Of a DNA stretch of 15,772 nt, positions 1 to 9,009 are shown piece after piece (within the stretch, counting starts at the first letter, position 1; each line of letters begins with the position of its first letter). The translations under genes were made by a program, and so were the position numbers. The notes beneath the pieces were generated by a model, which saw only the letters and a list, made by a program, of their open reading frames with translations, did no database searches and had not been told where the DNA came from. The stretch comes from JALWSI01 sp964569095 [NCBI: uncultured Aquificales bacterium] (GTDB lineage: Bacteria; Thermosulfidibacterota; Thermosulfidibacteria; Thermosulfidibacterales). The stretch is taken from the NCBI GenBank assembly GCA_964569095.1, contig CAZMTB010000191.1, positions 1 to 15,772 of the forward strand, written 5' to 3'.

Positions 1-2516
1 GTGGAAGACACAGTGGAAGAACCCACGTTGTGGAGGGTGAAGAAGACCTCGTCGCAGGGAAACTCCACCGTTCCGTACCGCTCTACCCACAGGTTGTCGT
101 TGGAGGTCGTTGCGAAGGTTACCGGTTCCCATCCATTGTAACCGTATCGGTGAAGGGTGTTGATGGCTTCCTGAACCAACTCATCAGAACCTTCTGCCCA
201 ACCCGTGGCTTCCTCTTTCCTCTTGGGGAATACGCCGTAGAAGAGGGCCATGTCCAGAAACTCTTGAACGGAGGCGATGGATAGATTCTTGTCTCCGTTA
301 CTAAAGGTCATGGGCTTGTGGTAGGCCATGGCACGGCGGTAGTCCAGGATGCGGGTGTTCCAGTTAACAGCGGGGCTACTCTTGCTCTCCCCCTCGCCTC
401 CGAAGACGTCTATCCACGACACTACGCCGTTGGGAGTAGAGACTCCCCAGAAGTTGACGGCTATGCCGATGTCGTCTCGGCCTGTCTCGGCGAGCTTTTT
501 CCTTAACCACGAGAAGAACTCCGCCTGGTTGGCCGCGTTGTGGACGCCTGGTCTGTAGGTGGTTATGTCGTATGCCAAGGGCGTGTCCGTCACGGCGATG
601 TGCTCAGGCCGAAGGTCTATTCCAGGGGCTGTTAGGAAGTTGTCCATGAGTACGCCATCCAGAAAGGCTCCTATCTTCTCGGTCTCTTCAATGGCTGGGG
701 ATATGGAGTGATTCCAGAGGAACTCTCCCCAGCCTCCCTCGATGTCGGGGTCAACGCTGGTGTACCACACCACCTGCCACGCTCCGCTTGCCCACTCGAA
801 CACCCCCACGTGTTTCATCTCCCAATCTCCGTTAGGGCTATAGGCCACGCTGCGGGTGATGGCGCTCTCTTCAGGGGCTCCCGTGGCGGACGTTGCGGCG
901 ATAGCCTGGGCGTAGTCGGGTATGGGTGCCGACGAGGGCGCTACGTTCACAGGGGCGTCTGCGACGATGTACTCGGCTGAGGAGACAGCCTCGGCATCGT
1001 AATCAAGCACTTCTTGGGCACTTTCGGGTGATCCGTAGTCTCCCCTTTCGTAGCCGTTGTAGTAGTAACCGGCACGGGTCGTGTTGAACCAAGATGGATG
1101 TATCTGGGCAAAAATGCTCATGGCAGAGCGAAAGCCCCACGAGGGGTCTGTCTTGAACAGCTCAAGGGTTAGATCGGCGTGGTTTTGTAGTTTCACTGCT
1201 TCCGGAGATATTCCAAGATACCCCCGTGCCTCGTACCTCCCTTTGAGCTGGTCGTAGCAGAGCTTCGCCAAGCGGGGTGAATCCAGGGATACGGCCATGG
1301 CCAGCCCAGTATCGCCGTTCTCTACTACGGAGTATGGATAGAAAGATACGGGTAGCCAACCGTCCCATACCCCACTCACCACGTGTTCGTAGGTCCACGA
1401 GAGGGCGGGCGGAAATGGATATTCTGGAGGTGGAGCGGGGTCGGAGGAGACTATTGTTCTGTTGTTATGGGCATCGTCCCACCACCTCCAAGTTACGGAA
1501 GAGGATGTCAGGTTCAAGGGAAGTCCCCACGCCACCTCGAAGGCCCGCTCGGTGTTGGAGCTGTCTTGAATGTCCAGATGGATCTCTATGTGGTCAAATA
1601 GCGCCCTGTAGGTTACGGTTATGGCAAGTCCAGACACGGTGGTTGCGGTCTGGATCAGAGTATCTTCCTCCTGAGTGACCGTTCCGGTTATGGCCTCTTC
1701 CTCCTCGGGACTGGCCACCACGCAGAGATCGTCTGCCCACAGGTACTCGTTCACTAAACGCCCCACCACAAAGACCTGCATATAGGCTGCTCCTGTAGGT
1801 GCTCTCACCTCACCGCTAACCTTTCTCCAATTGTGGGCGTTCCAATGAACGGGAGCTACGAGGGTGGGGGAGGAGTCTATGTAGCCACCGGGGGTATTCA
1901 ACCACCTCACGTAGATGCCGTTGGGTCGTGGACTGCCCCTCCACATGCTATCCTGCCGCAGGGGAGGGGTTCCAGCCGCCCCTTGCAGGTAGCCCCTGCT
2001 GCTGAGGAACCAGCCTGACAGGCGGTACCTCTTGCCGGGAGTTACGCTGATTGGCTGGGAGGAGATGGCTCCTGAACCAAGATCGGAGGTCTTGGTGCCG
2101 TGCATCTGGAGTGCAAGCCCTCCGCTTCTGACCTGGGTGGAGGTGATCTGGATCTCGGTTCCGTCTGATCCCTCCACTGGGCTCCAGCCGCCCAGTCCTG
2201 ACTCAAATCCCGGGTTGGCGATCAGGTTTGGGGAGGTGATATCCCCTGCCGAGCTCATGTCTCGTATCCAGAGCACCGGGCCGGGGGTAGTGGGAAGAGG
2301 GGTTCCGTCTATCCACAAGCCCTCGATTCTTCCGTCTGCGGAGAGCTGTAGAGAAAGGCCGTTAGTGGTGGTTATTGAGAGGGTGGCGTGGGCCGCTGAG
2401 CCCGCTGTGCATAAGAGAATCAGGATGGCTACGGTCATCGTTAGGAATCCCTTGGTATAACGATCGCCTTCCCGGAACGTCGCGGGATAGCAAGGCGACA
2501 AAAAGTGCCTTTTCAT
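1..2516 (-). CDS. Large secreted glycoside-hydrolase-like protein with carbohydrate-binding-like module (3' end beyond window)
   Basis: The reading frame is open from ATG 2516 to the left edge: 838 codons with no stop, so the C-terminus lies outside the window. AGGAGG (complement of 2522-2527) sits 5 nt before this ATG. A second possible start is ATG 2438 (Met27), directly before the hydrophobic stretch. Residues about 27-44 (VAILILLCTAGSAAHA) look like a Sec signal peptide cut after AHA. Residues about 97-267 begin with NPGFESGLGGW and end with an ADDLCV-type strand, as in CBM4/9-like jelly-roll modules. Residues about 280-420 look like a beta-sandwich. Residues about 440-820 resemble a TIM-barrel hydrolase, with FLDGVLMDNF at 618-627; the 'DGV-x-x-DN' pattern occurs at a strand end in many glycoside-hydrolase-like barrels. 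The protein probably acts on polysaccharide outside the cytoplasm. The exact GH family, catalytic residues and substrate are not recognised. Export and the CBM-like module are seen; hydrolase activity is inferred. Confidence 0.8.
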   Translation of the reverse strand, partial: MKRHFLSPCYPATFREGDRYTKGFLTMTVAILILLCTAGSAAHATLSITTTNGLSLQLSADGRIEGLWIDGTPLPTTPGPVLWIRDMSSAGDITSPNLIANPGFESGLGGWSPVEGSDGTEIQITSTQVRSGGLALQMHGTKTSDLGSGAISSQPISVTPGKRYRLSGWFLSSRGYLQGAAGTPPLRQDSMWRGSPRPNGIYVRWLNTPGGYIDSSPTLVAPVHWNAHNWRKVSGEVRAPTGAAYMQVFVVGRLVNEYLWADDLCVVASPEEEEAITGTVTQEEDTLIQTATTVSGLAITVTYRALFDHIEIHLDIQDSSNTERAFEVAWGLPLNLTSSSVTWRWWDDAHNNRTIVSSDPAPPPEYPFPPALSWTYEHVVSGVWDGWLPVSFYPYSVVENGDTGLAMAVSLDSPRLAKLCYDQLKGRYEARGYLGISPEAVKLQNHADLTLELFKTDPSWGFRSAMSIFAQIHPSWFNTTRAGYYYNGYERGDYGSPESAQEVLDYDAEAVSSAEYIVADAPVNVAPSSAPIPDYAQAIAATSATGAPEESAITRSVAYSPNGDWEMKHVGVFEWASGAWQVVWYTSVDPDIEGGWGEFLWNHSISPAIEETEKIGAFLDGVLMDNFLTAPGIDLRPEHIAVTDTPLAYDITTYRPGVHNAANQAEFFSWLRKKLAETGRDDIGIAVNFWGVSTPNGVVSWIDVFGGEGESKSSPAVNWNTRILDYRRAMAYHKPMTFSNGDKNLSIASVQEFLDMALFYGVFPKRKEEATGWAEGSDELVQEAINTLHRYGYNGWEPVTFATTSNDNLWVERYGTVEFPCDEVFFTLHNVGSSTVSS

Positions 2517-2530
2517 CTTACCCTCCTTTC

Positions 2531-2558
2531 ATTCCCAAGAGTGTTTCGGCGTGGGAAT
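2531..2558 (-). repeat. Inverted repeat before the secreted-protein gene
   Basis: ATTCCCA (2531-2537) and TGGGAAT (2552-2558) are perfect 7-bp inverted arms around a 14-nt spacer. On the minus strand they end a few bases before the ribosome binding site of the secreted glycoside-hydrolase-like gene. They could be an operator or a 5'-leader hairpin. There is no run of T after the arm in either direction, so it is not an intrinsic terminator. The symmetry is seen; the function is a guess. Confidence 0.4.
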
Positions 2559-2860
2559 CGTCTGAGTCTTTCTATTATTTACAGTTGTTGGCTACAGCAA
2601 AAAGGTTACATCTCACAGGAGATTAGATCAGATTCTACGAGGCCGTTCCATGCAGTTTTAGATGAAAGGCATGGCTGGTAATATCCCTTACAGCCTTATT
2701 CTTCACCCCAAAGCGTTGCAAGAAGATTCTCATTGAAACATGTACCTATCTTTGAAGGAGATGAATAGCAAAGAGGCTCTTTTGTTTCTGCAAAGGACGC
2801 GGGTGTTGTAAAGGAAGCGCCTTGAGGATAGTAGCAGTCGATATTGGGTGTTTGGGTGAA

Positions 2861-2866
2861 AGGAGG
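2861..2866 (+). promoter_or_regulatory. Ribosome binding site fixing the DUF502 start
   Basis: A perfect AGGAGG lies 6 nt before ATG 2873. It decides against the in-frame upstream TTG at 2822, which would add 17 poorly hydrophobic residues ahead of the family's normal N-terminus. Confidence 0.85.
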
Positions 2867-2872
2867 TTGCAG

Positions 2873-3427
2873 ATGCTTAGAACGCTTTCGAAGTATTTCG
2901 TCAGGGGGTTGCTCTTCTTCATTCCAGCGGTGGTGACCATCTACCTTTTCTACGCTGCCTTCGTTAGCCTCGACAGGATGCTGGGGGTGTCTATTCCCGG
3001 CCTTGGACTTCTCATCACCCTGGTCTTCATAACGCTGTTGGGGTTTCTGGCCTCGAACTTTCTGACGGGGTGGTTGTTTAAGGTTATGGACTGGCTGTTT
3101 GAGCACATTCCCATGGTGAAGATCCTCTACAGGGGAATTAAGGACATAACCCGATCCCTGGTTGGCGAGAAGAAGACCTTCACTCATCCCGTTCTGGTCT
3201 CTCCATCTGAGGATAGTGAGATCAGACTGGTGGGTTTCGTAAGCGACGAGAGCATGTCCGAATGGGGCCTGAGGGATCTGGTGGCGGTGTACCTGCCCCA
3301 GGCCTACAACTTCGCAGGCAACCTGGTGCTGGTGCCAAAAGAGAGAATCACCCCCATAGACGCCGAGGGTTCCGAGGTGCTCGCCTTTGTGCTCTCGGGA
3401 GGAATGACGGGAGGGGAGGAGGTGTAA
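2873..3427 (+). CDS. DUF502 family integral membrane protein
   Basis: This 184-aa protein matches the DUF502 family, which occurs widely in bacteria (and in plants as LIKE-COV) and has no settled biochemical role. The N-terminal signature YFVRGLLFFIPAVVTIY (residues 8-24) is typical. There are two membrane segments, about 13-33 and 44-66. The conserved segment around IPMVKILYRGIKDI (79-92) follows, and then a soluble domain of about 90 residues rich in beta-type sequence ending in FVLSGGMTG. The protein is expected in the cytoplasmic membrane with a cytosolic C-terminal domain. It is monocistronic: the upstream gene is divergent, and the downstream gene is convergent with its stop only 3 nt away. 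The family call is firm; the function is unknown. Confidence 0.9.
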   Translation: MLRTLSKYFVRGLLFFIPAVVTIYLFYAAFVSLDRMLGVSIPGLGLLITLVFITLLGFLASNFLTGWLFKVMDWLFEHIPMVKILYRGIKDITRSLVGEKKTFTHPVLVSPSEDSEIRLVGFVSDESMSEWGLRDLVAVYLPQAYNFAGNLVLVPKERITPIDAEGSEVLAFVLSGGMTGGEEV

Positions 3428-3430
3428 CTT

Positions 3431-4561
3431 TTAGGTGTATCTATCCAGTTTCACCTCTCCCCTATCTATCACCACCCTCTCCCATCCCCTTCCCTTCAGA
3501 AGGAGGGTGGGTTTAAAGAGCACGAAGTCCTGGTGAAAGGGCACCTTCACCTTGCCCCCAAAGGTGGAGTTGTCCCCAAAGGCTATGTGTACCGTTCCCA
3601 GAATCTTCTCGGCCTCCAGGATGTTGTCGGGACGTGTTGCCCTGGGATTGGTGCCAATTCCAAGCTCTGCCAGGTTGCGGGCCCCGGGGTGTTCTTGAAA
3701 CGCTCCCTGGAGGTACCTCGATAGCTCTGGATCGCCCTCTACCTTCTGCAGAAGCCCGTCTGCTACGGTGAAAGAGGTGGGCCTGCTCAACCTCCTTGTG
3801 GGTCCCCAGAGGGTGACGTAGGTTCCCGCGGCACTGCCCTCCACTGGTGCCACGAAGGCCTCTCCCGCAGGGAGGTTTCCAAAACTTCCGGGAAGTGTGA
3901 GGTCTCCCGTGTCTGCGACTCCCCTCCTCCCTTCCAACGCCATCCTGAGGTTGGTCCCGTCTTCAGAGGTTATTATTGCCTCCTGGGCCTCGGTTAGCAG
4001 GTGGGCCATCTCTTCGGTTAGAGGTTTCAGCTGGTTCAGATCTACCGCTAAGGAGGTTGTTAGCATTTTGGGATCGAAGAGGGGCATGCTGGCGTAACGC
4101 CCTCCGCCCTCGGTGATGAGCTTTCGAAAAGAGGTGTGGCTGGTGGAGTAGTGGGGTATGGCAACGACGACGTCTACCACCTCGTCCCTCCGCTCCATCA
4201 CCACCTTTAGGGACTCTTCGAAAACACCCGCTTCCTTGGCCAGAAGACGGTGGAAGAGCCCCTTCTTCTTGAGCTCTTCCACCGTCTTTTCTCCAAAGGC
4301 CAGGGTCCACGCCTCTTCCGGCGGCTCCTTGCCGTGGGCACCCAGGGCGGGATAGATCACCTCTCTCACCCGAAGTCCCATCTCTCTTCCTGCCTCCGCG
4401 AAGAGGGAAATAAGGGCCGTTGTGGCGTTGCGACGCTCCTCTTCTTCCGGGGACTGCCTTTCCTCTCTCTTTCGGTTTATCCTGTCTCCCAGAACCAGAA
4501 GGGCCTCTCCCCTTCTGGCGCCCAGGTTTATCCTCAAGACCCTTTCGATCGCTTCCCTCAT
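3431..4561 (-). CDS. M29-type (aminopeptidase T-like, COG2309) metallo-aminopeptidase
   Basis: This 376-aa protein resembles leucyl aminopeptidases of the AmpS/AmpT (M29) family, cytoplasmic enzymes that remove N-terminal residues using a two-metal centre. Family blocks are present in order: GTNLRM (202-207), FGNLPAGEAFVAPVEGSA (227-244), LAELGIGTNP (297-306), HIAFGDNSTFGG (325-336) and PFHQDF (341-346). Probable metal ligands are Glu234, Glu299, His325, His343 and Asp345. The tyrosine seen near the HxAxG block in characterised AmpT enzymes is replaced here by the DNSTFGG variant, so substrate range may differ. ATG 4561 was chosen because GAGG lies about 5 nt upstream. A GTG at 4567 in the same frame would instead overlap the UPF0182 stop by 4 nt. 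It is the last gene of the argS-UPF0182-aminopeptidase operon and its stop faces the DUF502 stop. Confidence 0.85.
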   Translation of the reverse strand: MREAIERVLRINLGARRGEALLVLGDRINRKREERQSPEEEERRNATTALISLFAEAGREMGLRVREVIYPALGAHGKEPPEEAWTLAFGEKTVEELKKKGLFHRLLAKEAGVFEESLKVVMERRDEVVDVVVAIPHYSTSHTSFRKLITEGGGRYASMPLFDPKMLTTSLAVDLNQLKPLTEEMAHLLTEAQEAIITSEDGTNLRMALEGRRGVADTGDLTLPGSFGNLPAGEAFVAPVEGSAAGTYVTLWGPTRRLSRPTSFTVADGLLQKVEGDPELSRYLQGAFQEHPGARNLAELGIGTNPRATRPDNILEAEKILGTVHIAFGDNSTFGGKVKVPFHQDFVLFKPTLLLKGRGWERVVIDRGEVKLDRYT

Positions 4562-4563
4562 GC

Positions 4564-7341
4564 TCACCTCGTTCTCTTGCTGAGGTCCTGCAGAATACCC
4601 TTAAGGGCCTCCAGCTCTTCTCCAAAGCTCTTCCAGTCGCCAGCTCCGGCCTTCTGCTCGGCAGCCTTCAGCCTTTTTAGTGCCTCTCTCACCATCTCGG
4701 CGGTGCCCTTGCTCTCCTCCTCCGCTGCCCCTTTGGCGGGAGTTGATGACTTAGCGGTGCCCTTGCCGAAGAGCATCTGAAGGGCCTCGGTCAGGTTTCT
4801 ACCCATGGCAACGCTCTCTCCGTATGCGGCGATCACCCGTTTAAGCTCGGGCAGCTCTCCCTGGGAGGAGACTATGTACACCGGTTCTACGTAGATCAGG
4901 GATTTTCCGATGGGGATCACCAGAAGGTCGCCCCTGATCACCCGTGAACCCTGTTGCCCCCACAGGGTGAGTACGGAGGAGATCTTGGGATCCTGGTTTA
5001 TTCGGGCCTCCACCTGCATTGGACCGTAGATTAACCGCCGCTTTGGCAGGGTGTAAACGATGAGGCGACCGTACTGGTCTGGCTCGCACTTGGCACACAT
5101 CCAGGCCACCATGTTTGGTTTGTTGGTGGGGGTGAAGGGGGTGATGATGAGGAAAGACTCCTTCTTCTCGTCTGGCAGTCTCAGGATTATGTAGTAGGGG
5201 TTGAGCCTCTGCTGGTTGTCGGCGTAGATCTCGTTGGGAAAGTCCCATTGATCTTCCTTGTTGTAGAAGACATTGGGATCCGTCATGTGATAGGTGGCAT
5301 ACATGGTGGACTGCACCTGGAACATTCCTCGGGGATAACGGATGTGCTCAAGAATCTCCCTTGGCATCTGCGACTTATCCTTGAAGAGGGTCGGAAAGAT
5401 CTCCTCGTAGCACCTGACTATGGGATCCGAAGGATCCATCACGTAGAGATTCACCTCTCCGTTGTATGCGTCCACCACCGCCTTCACGGAGTTTCTCAGG
5501 TAGTTGAACTGCTCCAGCGCAGGAGAGTAGGGATAGGGCGTGGAATAGGGGTAGTTGTTGGTGGTGGTGTAGGCGTCCACTATCCAGTAGAGGTGCCCTT
5601 TTGCCAGCACCAGGTATGCCAGCCCCTCGTACCTCAGGAAGGGTGCCAGGGTTCTCACCCGTTCCAGCACCTGCCGGTGAAACATGATACGGCTCTCCTT
5701 GTTCAGGTAGGTGGTGAATAACAGCTTCTGGTCGTAGAACCTCCAGGCAAATAGCAACCTTCTCCAGAGGGCCCCGATGGGCACACCGCCGTCTCCCTGG
5801 TAGGAGGTGTAGGCGTTGTCGCTTCCCTTGGGATAGTCGAACTCCTTGGTGTTGGTCTTCACCAGGACGTAGTCTTCGGTCTTGAGGCCGTAGTAGATCT
5901 CTGGACGGGTCACCTTCAGCTCCGGGTACTTGCTCTTTGGAGGAATGTCCTTCACCCAGAAGTCTGGTATGCCCTCTCCCTGCACCCTGTTTACGGGACT
6001 GAGGCATATCCCGTAGCCGTGGGTGAAGGTGATCCGTTGGTTCACCCAGGTTTGGGCCTGTTGGGGCAGGGCGTCGAGCTGAAGCTCCCTGCCTGCCAGA
6101 AAGACCTGCCAAAGCCTGTTATTCACCCGGTACCTGTCAACGGTGATGAAGGGAAAGTCGTAGTAGAGACGGATCTCTTGTAGCTGCTTGTATGTGGCCT
6201 TGATGGGGCGCTTGTCCCATAGCTTGATGTTCTCGATGATGGTGGTGTGGTTGAACACCTCATCTGCGGTTAGGGTGGGTTCTGCTGGAAACTCTTTGGT
6301 CTCTATCTTTTCGAGGCCAAACGCCTCTCTCGTTGCCTTGATGTTCCAGGCGATGTAGGGGGTCTCCTTTGCCAGCTCGTTCGGTTTCACCACGAACTGC
6401 TCCACCGCCGAGGGGATCAGGGTGGTCCCCAGGAGGTGGAGCGCCATCAGCAGTACCACTCCACCTACGAGCAGGTGTATCCCCTTTCTGCCTATTCCCG
6501 CCAGCACGACCAGGACGCAGAAGAGGGAGATCACCATCAGGGCCTTGTAGGCGGGAAGCAGGGCGTGAATGTCTGCGTAACCTGCCCCTGTTATGAGGGA
6601 CGACTGGGAGAAGGTGAGCTGCAGCATGTCGAGCCTGTATCCCCAGGCGATGGCGCAGAAGAGCAGGGCAACCAGCACTGACAGGTGTACCTTCATCCTC
6701 TGCGGTAGGGTGAGTCCAAGGACCCTGCCCGTGGGCAGGAGGATCTCTTCCTGTTCAAGGTAGCGGGCGGTGGTGATCACCAGGGTTGCCGCAATGGTGA
6801 AGAGCAGCCACTGCTGCAGGAACTCCAAGGCGGGCAGGGTGAACACGTAGAACCCTACATCCTTGCCGAACAGGGGATCTGTGGTGCCAAAGGGCTGGCG
6901 GTGCAGAAACCTGAGCATCTCCATTCCGTTCTGGTACCCGTAGGCGGCCATCCCCAAGGGGACCAGAACCACCAGTATGGTGACGAATAGGGATATGCGT
7001 TTTATCGCGTCTGGAGAGACCACCCTTCTGGCCTCGTAGGGTGCCCTAACTATCGCAGTCTGTGCAGGTTGCCTCCCTGCAATCGTCAGGTTTATCCATG
7101 CCACCAGTAGAAATCCCAGGGCAGCAGAGGCGGCGGTTATCCAGTTGGTGCTGATGAGGGTTATGAAGACCTTCAGCTGGCCCATGTGGTGGAACCAGAG
7201 AACGTCGGTTAGCGGCTCCACCAGGGAGGGAATCACGAAGATCCCCAGGCAGACGGCGATGCCGAATATCACCATTCCCTTTGAGGGCATGGGAATGTTT
7301 ACGGGAACCCTGTACTGGTACTGGTTCTGATCTTGATCCAT
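4564..7341 (-). CDS. UPF0182 (COG1615) multi-pass membrane protein
   Basis: This 925-aa protein is of normal length for UPF0182. About seven membrane segments occupy the first third (roughly residues 22-42, 57-88, 115-135, 172-193, 217-236, 266-284 and 287-309). Hallmark blocks follow: DPLFGKDVGFYVFTLP (155-170), a VVKPNELAKETPYIAWNI block (317-334), and later the PYYIILRLP, ITPFTPTNKPNM and IPIGKSLIYVEPVY blocks. The large part after the last helix probably lies outside the cytoplasm. The last 80 residues are a charged, Ala/Lys-rich tail with helical GDW-type repeats, as is usual in the family. No biochemical function is established. GAGG, overlapping the argS stop region, serves ATG 7341. 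The gene begins 7 nt after argS and its stop is 2 nt before the aminopeptidase ATG, so the three are almost certainly one transcript. Confidence 0.93.
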   Translation of the reverse strand: MDQDQNQYQYRVPVNIPMPSKGMVIFGIAVCLGIFVIPSLVEPLTDVLWFHHMGQLKVFITLISTNWITAASAALGFLLVAWINLTIAGRQPAQTAIVRAPYEARRVVSPDAIKRISLFVTILVVLVPLGMAAYGYQNGMEMLRFLHRQPFGTTDPLFGKDVGFYVFTLPALEFLQQWLLFTIAATLVITTARYLEQEEILLPTGRVLGLTLPQRMKVHLSVLVALLFCAIAWGYRLDMLQLTFSQSSLITGAGYADIHALLPAYKALMVISLFCVLVVLAGIGRKGIHLLVGGVVLLMALHLLGTTLIPSAVEQFVVKPNELAKETPYIAWNIKATREAFGLEKIETKEFPAEPTLTADEVFNHTTIIENIKLWDKRPIKATYKQLQEIRLYYDFPFITVDRYRVNNRLWQVFLAGRELQLDALPQQAQTWVNQRITFTHGYGICLSPVNRVQGEGIPDFWVKDIPPKSKYPELKVTRPEIYYGLKTEDYVLVKTNTKEFDYPKGSDNAYTSYQGDGGVPIGALWRRLLFAWRFYDQKLLFTTYLNKESRIMFHRQVLERVRTLAPFLRYEGLAYLVLAKGHLYWIVDAYTTTNNYPYSTPYPYSPALEQFNYLRNSVKAVVDAYNGEVNLYVMDPSDPIVRCYEEIFPTLFKDKSQMPREILEHIRYPRGMFQVQSTMYATYHMTDPNVFYNKEDQWDFPNEIYADNQQRLNPYYIILRLPDEKKESFLIITPFTPTNKPNMVAWMCAKCEPDQYGRLIVYTLPKRRLIYGPMQVEARINQDPKISSVLTLWGQQGSRVIRGDLLVIPIGKSLIYVEPVYIVSSQGELPELKRVIAAYGESVAMGRNLTEALQMLFGKGTAKSSTPAKGAAEEESKGTAEMVREALKRLKAAEQKAGAGDWKSFGEELEALKGILQDLSKRTR

Positions 7342-7348
7342 GGCGTCC

Positions 7349-9001
7349 TCACATTGCCGTGGGGGCCGACACCCCCAGCAACCTCAATCCTTCCCTTAGC
7401 ACCACTGCCACTCCTTCCGATAGGGCCAGCCTGGCGTTCCTCAACCCCTCGTCGTCGAGAAGCACCCTGTTGCGGTTGTAGTATCCGTGGAAGAGCGCCG
7501 CAAGCTCGTGGAGGTAGTAGGTGATTCTGTGAGGCTCCAAGCTCCTTGCGGCTCCCTCTACCGTGCTGGTGAAGGCGGTCAGCTTCTTTATTAGCTCCTT
7601 CTCTTCCTCCAAGGTTAGGGGTTCCAGGTTCACCTTTTCCCATTCTTCCGGTATTGGTATGCCCCGCTCCTGGGCGGTGCGTCGGATGCTGCAGATCCTG
7701 GCGTGGGCGTATTGCACGTAGAAGACGGGGTTCTCCTCGCTTTGCTCTTTGGCCAGCTCCAGGTCGAAGTCGAGGTGAGCGTCGCACTTTCTGGTGAGCA
7801 GCATGAATCTCACCGCGTCTTTGCCCACCTCTTCCACCACCTCCCTCAGGGTGACGAACTCCCCTCCCCTGGTGGTCATGGCAACGGGTTTGCCTTGGCG
7901 CAGCAGGTTGACCAGCTGGATCAATAGCACCTTCAACATATTGGAGTCGTACCCCAGGGCCTCCAGGGCGGCCTTCACCCTGGGGATATACCCGTGGTGG
8001 TCTGCTCCCCACACGTCTATTATCTCGTGGAAGCCCCGTTCTGCCTTGTTCCGGTGGTAGGCAATGTCTGCGGCGAGGTAGGTGTAGGCGCCTCCCGAGC
8101 GGCGCACCACCCTGTCCTTGTCATCGCCGAAACGGCTTGAGGCGAACCAGAGGGCATCGTCCTTCTCGTAGATGAACCCCTTCTCTCTCAGCTCTTCCAC
8201 TGCCGCTTCCACCGCCCCGCTCTCGTAGAGGCTAGCCTCGGAGAACCAGTTGTCGAACTCGACGTTGAAGAGCTCCAGGTCTTCCTTGATGCCCCTGAGG
8301 ATCTCCTCAGCACCCCACCTGCTCAGGCGCTCGGCCGCCTCTTCCTCTGGCAGTTCCAGCACTCCGGGTATCTCCCTCAGGGCCTTTTCGGCGAGCTCCA
8401 CGATGTACTCCCCTTTGTACCCGTCTTCGGGAAACTCGCCTGGCAGCCCCGCTATCTCCCTGCACCTGGCCAGGAGGGAGGCGCCCAGTATGCGCATCTG
8501 AAGCCCACCGTCGTTCACGTAGTACTCCCTCTCTACCGAGAACCCTGCCTTATTCAGGAGCCTTGCCAGGGCGTCTCCCACTGCGGCTCCCCTGGCGTGT
8601 CCAATGTGAAGGGGACCAGTGGGATTGGCAGATACGAACTCCACCTGTACCTTGCGCCCCGCACCCAAGGTGGACTCTCCGTATCCTTCCCCTTGCTCCA
8701 GAACCTCCCGCAACCCTTTGTGCCACCACCCTGTGGACATGGTCAGGTTGATGAATCCCGGCCCTTCCACCTGCACCCTCTCCACCGCGGGGTGGGTTAT
8801 CTCCTTGGCCACCTCCTTGGCCACCTCCCGGGGCGAGACTCTCATGGCCTTTCCCCAGAGAAAGGCCACGTTTGTGCTGTAGTCTCCGAACCTCTTCTCC
8901 TTGGGGTACGATACCATCACCTCGGGAGGATTCTGCCATCCCATGGCCTTTGCCACCCTCTCGCACACCTCGCTCAGGTGTTGTTGTATCTCTCTCTCCA
9001 T
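7349..9001 (-). CDS. argS: Arginyl-tRNA synthetase
   Basis: This 550-aa cytoplasmic class I aminoacyl-tRNA synthetase charges tRNA-Arg with arginine using ATP. The N-terminal additional domain typical of ArgRS occupies about 1-110. ANPTGPLHIGHARGA (125-139) contains the HIGH signature (132-135). DIAYHRNK and DVWGADHHGYIPR are ArgRS core blocks. MTTRGGEFVTL stands in place of a canonical KMSK, as in many ArgRS. The DALR anticodon-binding domain begins near YVQYAHARI and ends with the classic RLLGVSAPTAM tail. Met 9001 was chosen over the upstream in-frame ATG 9037 because a perfect AGGAGG lies 8 nt before it, while the extra 12 residues match no family N-terminus. It is the first gene of a three-gene operon. 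Confidence 0.97.
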   Translation of the reverse strand: MEREIQQHLSEVCERVAKAMGWQNPPEVMVSYPKEKRFGDYSTNVAFLWGKAMRVSPREVAKEVAKEITHPAVERVQVEGPGFINLTMSTGWWHKGLREVLEQGEGYGESTLGAGRKVQVEFVSANPTGPLHIGHARGAAVGDALARLLNKAGFSVEREYYVNDGGLQMRILGASLLARCREIAGLPGEFPEDGYKGEYIVELAEKALREIPGVLELPEEEAAERLSRWGAEEILRGIKEDLELFNVEFDNWFSEASLYESGAVEAAVEELREKGFIYEKDDALWFASSRFGDDKDRVVRRSGGAYTYLAADIAYHRNKAERGFHEIIDVWGADHHGYIPRVKAALEALGYDSNMLKVLLIQLVNLLRQGKPVAMTTRGGEFVTLREVVEEVGKDAVRFMLLTRKCDAHLDFDLELAKEQSEENPVFYVQYAHARICSIRRTAQERGIPIPEEWEKVNLEPLTLEEEKELIKKLTAFTSTVEGAARSLEPHRITYYLHELAALFHGYYNRNRVLLDDEGLRNARLALSEGVAVVLREGLRLLGVSAPTAM

Positions 9002-9009
9002 ATTCTTCT

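Larger units (their letters stand above)
2517..2872. other. Divergent intergenic region (356 nt)
   Basis: This region separates two divergently transcribed genes and should hold promoters for both. Apart from the inverted repeat at 2531-2558 and the two ribosome binding sites, I see no RNA gene, repeat array or convincing coding sequence. The only plus-strand mini-ORF of note (ATG 2662, 24 codons) lacks a ribosome binding site. A very weak minus-strand promoter-like AT-rich stretch lies near 2570-2600. No convincing -35/-10 pair was found for the DUF502 gene. Confidence 0.5.

Noticed and set aside
2662-2736. 24-codon mini-ORF between the divergent genes
   Set aside because: No ribosome binding site and no recognisable sequence character.
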